DNA of 6,151 nt, from the NCBI GenBank assembly GCA_023389135.1, contig JAEWEX010000350.1, forward strand, positions 1-6,151, written 5' to 3'. Under the pieces are notes generated by a model. It had not been told where the DNA came from, did no database searches, and was given only the letters and a program-made list of their open reading frames with translations. The first letter of the stretch is position 1; every line of letters starts with the position of its first letter. Of the stretch, positions 1 through 5,536 are shown piece after piece. The stretch is from Pseudomonadota bacterium (lineage in GTDB: Bacteria > Pseudomonadota > Alphaproteobacteria > Rhizobiales > Methylopilaceae). The position numbers and the translations under genes were made by a program.

Positions 1-12
1 CTGACGCATCCG

Positions 13-38
13 ACGCCGGGCCAAGCGCCCGGCGTTTT
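13..38 (+). terminator. Rho-independent terminator of an upstream gene
   Basis: A perfect 9-bp stem (13-21 pairing with 27-35, arms ACGCCGGGC and GCCCGGCGT) encloses a 5-nt loop (CAAGC) and runs into TTTT at 35-38. This is the classic intrinsic terminator form, although the U-tract is short. It lies before the first gene of the window and points in the same direction, so it most likely ends transcription of a gene outside the left edge. A TGA at 2-4 could be that gene's stop codon, but too little sequence is present to show it. It also insulates the downstream operon from read-through. Confidence 0.8.
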
Positions 39-50
39 CACATGTGGCGG

Positions 51-72
51 CGGTCACGTTGCCGTGCGACCG
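51..72. repeat. Imperfect inverted repeat upstream of the operon
   Basis: CGGTC (51-55) pairs with GACCG (68-72), and ACG (56-58) pairs with CGT (63-65). A 4-nt centre (TTGC) and a 2-nt bulge at 66-67 complete the structure. It lies between the upstream terminator and the putative -10 element and touches the place where a -35 element would fall. It could be an operator or only a GC-rich coincidence; nothing in the sequence identifies a regulator. Confidence 0.35.
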
Positions 73-100
73 TGGCGAACCGGCGTATTTGCGTCATAAT
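72..100 (+). promoter_or_regulatory. Putative sigma-70-type promoter for the yej operon
   Basis: CATAAT at 95-100 matches the -10 consensus at five of six positions and is the most AT-rich hexamer in the leader. The hexamer 17 nt upstream (GTGGCG, 72-77) is a poor -35, so the promoter would be weak or activator-dependent. Transcription would begin near 107 and leave a leader of about 40 nt before the ATG at 148. Support is positional: the element sits after a terminator and before a co-directional gene cluster. Confidence 0.35.
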
Positions 101-130
101 CCCCGCATCGGATCGGCCCATTCTGATCTC

Positions 131-135
131 GGAGG
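131..135 (+). promoter_or_regulatory. Ribosome binding site of the first binding-protein gene
   Basis: GGAGG is a perfect Shine-Dalgarno core, but it ends 12 nt before the ATG at 148, which is longer than usual. It is flanked by two copies of TGATCTC (124-130 and 138-144), and CTCC at 142-145 can pair with GGAG at 131-134. No in-frame ATG, GTG or TTG lies closer to it, so it decides the start at 148. Confidence 0.65.
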
Positions 136-147
136 ATTGATCTCCTT

Positions 148-2277
148 ATGGTGCGGAAATTGTTGTGCGGCGGCCTTGCGGTGCTGCTGATGACGGCCGG
201 GATGTCCATGGCGCAGCAGGCGCCCGTTTCCCCCTCGCCCGAGACGCCTGCGCTGCAGGCCCCGTCGAGCCCGCCGCCGGCGGTGAGTGCGCCCGCACCC
301 GAAGCGCCAGCCGCCGCGCCGGAGCCCCAGACGCAGGATGCGCCCGCCGCGGCGACGCCGGGCGAGACGCCGGCCAATGCGTCCGGGGTGGCGGCGGCCG
401 AGGACGGCCCGCCCTGGCGCCACGGCCTGTCGCTGCTCGGCGAGCTCAAATACCCGGAGGGCTTCCCGCATTTCGACTACGTCAATCCGGACGCGCCCAA
501 AGGGGGCCTCGTGCGGATGTCCGCCTTCGGCACCTTCGACAGTTTCAACCCGTTCATCACGCGCGGCAACGCCGCCGCCGGCGTCACGCTGATCTACGAC
601 AACCTGATGTCGTCGGCCTATGACGAGGCGTCCAGCGAATACGGCCTGCTCGCCTCGGCCGTGCGCTATCCGGAGGATTTCGCGTGGGTGACCTACCGGC
701 TCAGGCCGGAGGCGCGCTGGCATGACGGCCGCCCCGTCACCGCCGCCGACGTGATCTGGTCGTTCGACACCCTGAAGCGGGTCAGCCCGTTCTTCAACCG
801 TTACTACCGCAATGTCACCGCAGCCCGGGAGACGGCGCCGGGCGAGGTGACCTTCACCTTCGACGGCCCCGGCAACCGCGAGCTTCCGCAGATCGTGGGC
901 CAGCTTCCGGTGCTGCCGAAGCACTGGTGGGAGGGGACCGACGCGCAGGGCCGGCAGCGCGACTTCTCCGCCGGCGCGCTGGAGCCGCCTCTCGGGTCGG
1001 GACCTTACAGGATCAAGAGCTTCACAGCCGCCCGCACCGTGTCGCTGGAGCGCGTGCCCGACTACTGGGGCGCGGACCTGCCGGTCAACCGCGGCAAGAA
1101 CAACTTCGACGAGATCCGCTTCGAGTATTTCCGCGACCAGACCGTGGCGCTGGAGGCGTTCAAGGCGGACCAGTACGACTTCCGCCTGGAGAACTCGGCC
1201 AAGGAGTGGGCGACAGCCTACGAGTTCCCGGCCGCGAAGGAGGGCAAGGTCAAGCTGGAGACCTTCGCGGACGGCGGCTCCGGTCTGATGCAGGCCTTCG
1301 TCATGAACCTGCGGCGCGAGAAGTTCGCCGACGTGCGGGTCCGCAAGGCGCTGAACCTCGCCTTCGACTTCGAGAGCATGAACCGCACGCTGTTCTACGA
1401 CCAGTACGAGCGCATCGACAGCTTCTTCTACGGCACCGACCTCGCCGCCTCCGGCCTGCCCGTGGGGCTGGAGCTTGAGGCGCTGGAGCCGCTGCGCGCC
1501 GAGGTGCCCGGGGAGGTCTTCACCACCGAGTTCACCAATCCCGGCGCCGATCCGGAGCGCCGCCGCGAGCATCTTCGCGAGGCCACCGCACTGCTCGCGG
1601 AGGCCGGCTGGACCATCCGCACGGAGGCCAATCCCGACGAGCCGCCGTCGCTGTGGACCCGGGCGCTGTCCACCATCGGGCTCGCGCAGATCCCCACCCG
1701 GCAGGTGCTGCGCAACGCACGCGGCGAGCCCTTCACCATCGAGTTCCTGGTGGTGCAGCCCAATTTCGAGCGCGTCGTGCTGTTCTATCGCGAGCAGCTC
1801 GACCGGCTCGGCATCGAGGTGTCGGTCCGCGTGGTGGACGACACCCAGTACATCAACCGCGTGCGGGAACGCGACTTCGACATGATCACCTCGTCCTGGG
1901 CGCAGTCGCTGTCGCCGGGCAACGAGCAGCGCGATTTCTGGGGCTCCGACGCCGCCGACGAGCCGGGCTCGCGCAACTATGCCGGCATCAAGGATCCGGC
2001 CGTGGACAAGCTCATCGACCGGGTGATCTTCGCCACCGACCGCGACGCCCTGGTGGCCGCGACCCATGCGCTCGACCGCGTGCTGCTGTGGAACTACTAC
2101 GTGATCCCGCAATGGTCGATCACGGTGGACCGCACCGCGCGCTGGGACCGCTTCGCCCATCCGGACGCCATGCCCGAGCGCGGGGCGCTGTTCCCCATGG
2201 TATGGTGGCGCGCCGAGGACGGGGCGGCGCCGCCGCCTCCGCCGGCGCCGGATGCAGCGGACGGGGCCGCGCGATGA
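148..2277 (+). CDS. YejA-type periplasmic oligopeptide-binding protein (Sec-exported)
   Basis: A 709-residue substrate-binding protein of the SBP_bac_5 (DppA/OppA) superfamily, YejA branch. It should capture peptide-like ligands in the periplasm for the YejB/YejE channel encoded downstream. Residues 1-22 form a Sec signal peptide: basic n-region (VRK), hydrophobic core, and probable cleavage after SMA before Q23. Residues 23-89 are a Pro/Ala-rich low-complexity tract. The folded domain begins near W90 with the YejA-like block HGLSLLGELKYP (92-103) and DYVNPDAPKGG (110-120), followed by GTFDSFNPF (128-136). WHDG (191-194) and GSGPYR (283-288) are typical family motifs. The core of about 600 residues equals a normal YejA; the extra length is the N-terminal tract and a Pro-rich tail (692-709). 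There is no lipobox: C7 sits in RKLLC without the required context. The start at 148 is preceded by GGAGG and gives a complete signal peptide. First gene of the operon. Family assignment is firm; the ligand is unknown, and YejA versus the related muropeptide binder YepA is unresolved. Confidence 0.9.
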   Translation: MVRKLLCGGLAVLLMTAGMSMAQQAPVSPSPETPALQAPSSPPPAVSAPAPEAPAAAPEPQTQDAPAAATPGETPANASGVAAAEDGPPWRHGLSLLGELKYPEGFPHFDYVNPDAPKGGLVRMSAFGTFDSFNPFITRGNAAAGVTLIYDNLMSSAYDEASSEYGLLASAVRYPEDFAWVTYRLRPEARWHDGRPVTAADVIWSFDTLKRVSPFFNRYYRNVTAARETAPGEVTFTFDGPGNRELPQIVGQLPVLPKHWWEGTDAQGRQRDFSAGALEPPLGSGPYRIKSFTAARTVSLERVPDYWGADLPVNRGKNNFDEIRFEYFRDQTVALEAFKADQYDFRLENSAKEWATAYEFPAAKEGKVKLETFADGGSGLMQAFVMNLRREKFADVRVRKALNLAFDFESMNRTLFYDQYERIDSFFYGTDLAASGLPVGLELEALEPLRAEVPGEVFTTEFTNPGADPERRREHLREATALLAEAGWTIRTEANPDEPPSLWTRALSTIGLAQIPTRQVLRNARGEPFTIEFLVVQPNFERVVLFYREQLDRLGIEVSVRVVDDTQYINRVRERDFDMITSSWAQSLSPGNEQRDFWGSDAADEPGSRNYAGIKDPAVDKLIDRVIFATDRDALVAATHALDRVLLWNYYVIPQWSITVDRTARWDRFAHPDAMPERGALFPMVWWRAEDGAAPPPPPAPDAADGAAR

Positions 2278-4286
2278 TCTCCGTGTTCCCCATCGACCGC
2301 CGCCGCTTCCTGGGCCTCGCAGCCGGCGCCGCCTCGCTGCTGGCCTCCGGCCCGCTGAGGGCGCAGGACAACCCGCCCGCATCCGTCAACGACCTCGGCC
2401 TGCCCGACGAGACGGGTCCGGCGGGCCCGCTGTTCGGCGAGGAGCGCCACGGGCTGTCGGCCTTCGGCGACCTCAAATATCCGCCGGACTTCGCCCATTT
2501 CGCCTATGTCCGGCCCGACGCTCCCAAGGGCGGGACGCTGTCCCAGGTCGGCCCGAGCATCCTCTACAACCAGAACTTCAACACCTTCAATTCGCTGAAC
2601 ACCTATGTGCTGCGCGGCGACGGCGCGCAGGGCATGCAGAACACCTTCGCCACCCTGATGGTCACGGCCCAGGACGAGCCCGATTCCATCTACGGGCTGG
2701 TCGCGCAGTCCGTGGCCGTCTCCGAGGACGGCCTGGTCTACCGCTTCCGCCTGCGGCCGGAGGCCACCTTCCACGACGGGACGCCCATCACCGCCAACGA
2801 CGTCGCGGTGTCGATCACGCTGCTGGAGGAGAAGGGCCACCCTCTGGTCGCGCAGCAGTTGCGCTGGGTCGAGGGCGCGGCCGTGGAGGAGGAGGGCGCC
2901 ATCACGGTGCGCTTCCGTCCCGGCCGGCCCCGGGACCTGCCGCTGCTGGTGGCGGGGCTGCCGATCTTCTCGGCCGCCTATTACGCCGAGCGCGACTTCA
3001 CAGCCTCCACGCTGGAGGCGCCGCTGGGGTCCGGCCCCTACCGGGTCGGGCGCTTCGAGGTCGGCCGCTTCATCGAGTACGAGCGCGTCGCCGACTGGTG
3101 GGGCGCGGAGCTGCCGGTCTGCCGCGGCCAGTGGAACTTCGACCGCATCCGCTACGAGTATTTCCGCGACCGCGACGTCGCCTTCGAGGCGTTCAAGAGC
3201 GGCGCGTATCTGTTCCGCGAGGAGTTCACCTCGCGCCAGTGGGCGCGCGGCTACGACTTCCCCGCGGTGCGCGACAAGCGCATCGTGCGCGACGAGATCC
3301 CCGACGGCTCGCCCTCCGGCGCCCAGGGCTGGTTCTTCAACGTCCGCCGCCAGAAGTTCCAGGACCGCCGGGTCCGCCAGGCGCTGGAACTGGCCTTCGA
3401 CTTCGAGTGGATCAACGCCAACCTGATGTTCGACAGCTACCAGCGCACGGCGTCGTTCTTCGAGAACTCGCCGCTCAAGGCCGAGGGCGAGCCGTCGCCG
3501 GAGGAGCTGGCGCTGCTGGAGCCGCACCGCGCGCGGCTGCCGGCGGAGGTGTTCGGCCGCGCCGTGGAGCCGCCGTCCTCCGACGGCTCCGGCCGCGACC
3601 GGCGTCACCTGCTGCGGGCCCAGGAGCTGCTGGGGGAAGCCGGCTGGTCCATCCGCAACGAGGTCGACGAGAGCGTCGAGTTCGGCTTCATGGACCGTTT
3701 GATGATGACCATCGGCCTCAAGGAGCAGCCGACCCGGCGCGTGCTGAGGAACGCCAACGGCCAGACGCTGACCATCGAGTTCCTGGACTTCGAGCCGGGG
3801 CTGGAGCCCCACACCATGGCGTTCATCCAGAACCTCAACCGGCTGGGCATCGAGGCGTCGATCCGGCGGGTCGATCCGGCGCAGTACCAGGCGCGGCTCA
3901 ACGAGTTCGACTTCGACATCACCTCGCGCCGCTACAACATGTCCATGACGCCGGGCGAATCGCTCCAGCTGGTGTTCGGCTCGGAATCGGCCAACACCAA
4001 GGGATCGCGCAACCTGTCCGGCATTGCCGACCCGGCCATCGACGCGCTGATCGATATCGCCATCAACGCCGAGACCCGCGAGACGCTGGTCACCGCCTGC
4101 CGGGCGCTGGACCGCGTCATCCGCGCCGGCCATTACTGGGTGCCGGCATGGTACAAGGGGTCGCACTGGCTGGCGTTCTGGGATGCCTACGACCGTCCCG
4201 ACACCAAGCCGCAATATGGCCGCGGCGTCATGGAGACGTGGTGGTGGAACCCGGATAAGGCCTCGCGCACGGGCGTGACAGGCTGA
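2274..4286 (+). CDS. Second YejA-type periplasmic binding protein (Tat-exported)
   Basis: A 670-residue paralogue of the preceding protein, aligning with it from HGLSAFGDLKYP (59-70) to the Trp-rich C-terminus. The N-terminus reads DRRRFLG (8-14), then a modest hydrophobic stretch and probable cleavage after LRA at A30. This matches the twin-arginine RRxFL pattern, so it is probably exported folded by Tat. Family motifs are FHDG (166-169) and GSGPYR (252-257). Where the first protein has GTFDSFNPF, this one has an Asn-rich segment, NQNFNTFNSLNTYVLRG (99-115), which suggests a different ligand. The ATG overlaps the previous stop as ATGA. No strong Shine-Dalgarno precedes it, so translation is probably coupled to the first gene. 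Starts further upstream in this frame would run deep inside that gene and lose the signal peptide. The role is delivery of peptide-like substrate to YejBE. The known Agrobacterium precedent is a second SBP (YepA) for peptidoglycan peptides; orthology is not established here. Confidence 0.9.
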   Translation: MISVFPIDRRRFLGLAAGAASLLASGPLRAQDNPPASVNDLGLPDETGPAGPLFGEERHGLSAFGDLKYPPDFAHFAYVRPDAPKGGTLSQVGPSILYNQNFNTFNSLNTYVLRGDGAQGMQNTFATLMVTAQDEPDSIYGLVAQSVAVSEDGLVYRFRLRPEATFHDGTPITANDVAVSITLLEEKGHPLVAQQLRWVEGAAVEEEGAITVRFRPGRPRDLPLLVAGLPIFSAAYYAERDFTASTLEAPLGSGPYRVGRFEVGRFIEYERVADWWGAELPVCRGQWNFDRIRYEYFRDRDVAFEAFKSGAYLFREEFTSRQWARGYDFPAVRDKRIVRDEIPDGSPSGAQGWFFNVRRQKFQDRRVRQALELAFDFEWINANLMFDSYQRTASFFENSPLKAEGEPSPEELALLEPHRARLPAEVFGRAVEPPSSDGSGRDRRHLLRAQELLGEAGWSIRNEVDESVEFGFMDRLMMTIGLKEQPTRRVLRNANGQTLTIEFLDFEPGLEPHTMAFIQNLNRLGIEASIRRVDPAQYQARLNEFDFDITSRRYNMSMTPGESLQLVFGSESANTKGSRNLSGIADPAIDALIDIAINAETRETLVTACRALDRVIRAGHYWVPAWYKGSHWLAFWDAYDRPDTKPQYGRGVMETWWWNPDKASRTGVTG

Positions 4287-4329
4287 CGCCGATGCGCTAC
4301 CGCGGACGGAGGCGTCGCGCCGCATCGCG

Positions 4330-4343
4330 TCGCCGGCCGGCGA
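4330..4343. repeat. Perfect 14-bp GC-rich palindrome in the spacer
   Basis: TCGCCGGCCGGCGA equals its own reverse complement. As RNA it would fold into a 5-bp stem with a GGCC tetraloop, with one possible further G-U pair. It could act as a REP-like 3' stabiliser for the binding-protein message or as a protein site. In DNA of this GC content, chance is also a realistic explanation. Confidence 0.4.
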
Positions 4344-4402
4344 TCCGGCTGAACGCGCATGGCCCCAAGACGTTGACGGCAGGATCGCCCCGGTCCTGAT
4401 CC

Positions 4403-4408
4403 AGGAGA
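4403..4408 (+). promoter_or_regulatory. Ribosome binding site of yejB
   Basis: AGGAGA lies 11 nt before the GTG at 4420. It is the only Shine-Dalgarno-like element near the conserved YejB N-terminus, so it supports the GTG start. The spacing is somewhat long and the start codon is not ATG, so initiation may be weaker than for yejE. Confidence 0.6.
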
Positions 4409-4419
4409 ACCTCGACACC

Positions 4420-5535
4420 GTGCTCGCCTATATCGTCCGACGCGTGCTGCTGATGATCCCGACCATCCTCGGGATCATGCTGATATCGTTCGTCATCATC
4501 CAGTTTGCGCCGGGCGGGCCCATCGAGCGCATCCTGGCGCAGCTGTCGGGAACCGACGTCTCGGCCACGGCGCGGTTCTCCGGATCCAGCGGCGGCGACA
4601 TGGCGCCGACGCCGGGCGCCCCCGGGGTCGGATCGGCCAACGAGGTCACGTCCCGCTACCGTGGTGCACAGGGCCTTGACCCGGAATTCGTCCTCGAGCT
4701 GGAGCGGCAGTTCGGCTTCGACAGGCCGGCCCACGAGCGCTTCCTCAAGATGATCTGGGACTATGCCCGCTTCGATTTCGGGCGCAGCTACTTCCGCGAC
4801 GTCTCCGTGGTCGATCTCATCATCGAGAAGCTGCCGGTCTCGATCTCGCTGGGACTGTGGATGACGCTGCTGTCCTATGCCATCTCGATCCCGCTCGGCA
4901 TCGCCAAGGCCATGCGCGACGGCTCGCGCTTCGACGCCTGGACGTCCGGCGTCATCGTGGTCGGCTACGCCATCCCCGGCTTCCTGTTCGCGATCCTGCT
5001 CATCGTGCTGTTCGCCGGCGGCTCGTTCCTGCAGATATTCCCGTTGCGCGGCCTCACATCCGACAACTGGGACCAGCTGTCGCTCGCCGGCAAGGTGATC
5101 GACTATTTCTGGCATCTGGCGCTGCCGCTGGCCGCGCTGGCGCTGGGCGCCTTCGCCACCACGACGCTCCTGACCAAGAACTCCTTCCTGGAGGAGATCC
5201 GCAAGCAGTACGTCCAGACCGCGCGCATGAAGGGGCTGACCGAGCGCAAGGTGCTCTACGGCCACGTCTTCCGCAACGCCATGCTGATCGTGGTCGCGGG
5301 CTTCCCCGGCGCGTTCATCTCCGCGTTCTTCGCCGGCTCGCTGCTGATCGAGACCATATTCTCGCTGGACGGGCTGGGCCTGCTGTCGTTCGAGAGCATC
5401 GTCAACCGCGACTATCCGGTGGTGTTCGCCAACCTCTACATCTTCGGCCTGCTCGGCCTCGTCGTCGGCCTGATCTCGGACCTGACCTACACCTGGATCG
5501 ATCCCAGGATCGACTTCGAGAGCCGGGAGGTCTGA
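4420..5535 (+). CDS. yejB: Microcin C/peptide ABC transporter permease YejB
   Basis: A 371-residue inner-membrane permease of the DppB/OppB type (BPD_transp_1). It forms one half of the YejB-YejE channel that moves peptide-like substrates from the binding proteins into the cytoplasm. The N-terminus (AYIVRRVLLMIPTILGI) and QFAPGGP (28-34) are hallmarks of the family and match E. coli YejB closely from memory. Six membrane segments are visible near residues 10-30, 142-165, 178-202, 231-252, 288-312 and 334-357. A periplasmic segment after the first helix includes a Gly/Ser/Pro-rich stretch (43-80) and then GLDPEFV (85-91). The cytoplasmic EAA loop, which docks the ATPase, spans about 257-287 and includes QTARMKGL and HVFRNAM. 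The C-terminus ends in DPRIDF (361-366). The GTG start is chosen because it gives the conserved N-terminus and follows AGGAGA. Length is normal (E. coli about 364). yejE follows after 1 nt. Confidence 0.95.
   Translation: MLAYIVRRVLLMIPTILGIMLISFVIIQFAPGGPIERILAQLSGTDVSATARFSGSSGGDMAPTPGAPGVGSANEVTSRYRGAQGLDPEFVLELERQFGFDRPAHERFLKMIWDYARFDFGRSYFRDVSVVDLIIEKLPVSISLGLWMTLLSYAISIPLGIAKAMRDGSRFDAWTSGVIVVGYAIPGFLFAILLIVLFAGGSFLQIFPLRGLTSDNWDQLSLAGKVIDYFWHLALPLAALALGAFATTTLLTKNSFLEEIRKQYVQTARMKGLTERKVLYGHVFRNAMLIVVAGFPGAFISAFFAGSLLIETIFSLDGLGLLSFESIVNRDYPVVFANLYIFGLLGLVVGLISDLTYTWIDPRIDFESREV
5525..5530 (+). promoter_or_regulatory. Ribosome binding site of yejE
   Basis: GGGAGG sits within the last codons of yejB, 6 nt before the ATG at 5537. 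It is strong and well spaced, and it fixes the yejE start although homologues such as the E. coli protein begin near residue 30 of this frame. Confidence 0.75.
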
Positions 5536-5536
5536 C

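Larger units (their letters stand above)
4287..4419 (+). other. 133-nt spacer between second binding protein and yejB
   Basis: This is the only sizeable gap in an otherwise tightly packed operon. It contains a 14-bp perfect palindrome at 4330-4343, an unconvincing TTGACG hexamer at 4373-4378, and the yejB ribosome binding site. No U-tract follows the palindrome, so it is not an intrinsic terminator. A 35-codon Arg-rich open frame starts 5 nt after the previous stop (4292-4399) but has no recognisable protein features. The gap might hold an mRNA-processing or stability element that sets different levels of binding protein and permease, as is known for other ABC importer operons. That role is inference. 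Confidence 0.5.

Noticed and set aside
1..12. End of an upstream coding gene (TGA at 2-4)
   Set aside because: The terminator just after makes it plausible, but one possible stop codon at the window edge is not enough to call a gene.
73..92. Sigma-54 promoter (TGGC ... TTGC)
   Set aside because: Spacing between the GG and GC dinucleotides is about 15 nt, not the required 10.
148..213. Lipoprotein signal on the first binding protein because of C7
   Set aside because: C7 follows RKLL with no L-[AS]-[GA]-C lipobox and sits before the hydrophobic core; a Sec signal with cleavage after residue 22 fits.
1653..2273. Possible N-terminal extension of the second binding protein upstream of 2274
   Set aside because: The extension would overlap the first gene by over 600 nt, has out-of-frame composition, and would bury the Tat signal peptide. 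The ATGA overlap start is far better.
94..2382. 762-codon open frame on the minus strand opposite the first binding protein
   Set aside because: Arg-, Gly- and His-rich composition with no recognisable domain. It lies fully antisense to a clear SBP gene and arises from strong GC3 bias, which suppresses stop codons in that frame.
4292..4399. 35-codon Arg-rich ORF in the spacer before yejB
   Set aside because: No good ribosome binding site, composition of random GC-rich sequence, and no recognisable motif. Kept only as a note on the spacer.
4373..4400. Internal promoter for yejB (TTGACG with CCTGAT 16 nt later)
   Set aside because: The -35 is good but the -10 matches only three of six positions. 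A start near 4407 would exclude the yejB Shine-Dalgarno from the transcript.
2097..4418. 773-codon open frame on the minus strand opposite the second binding protein
   Set aside because: Same GC-driven shadow effect. No domain or signal is visible, and the plus-strand frame is an unmistakable SBP.
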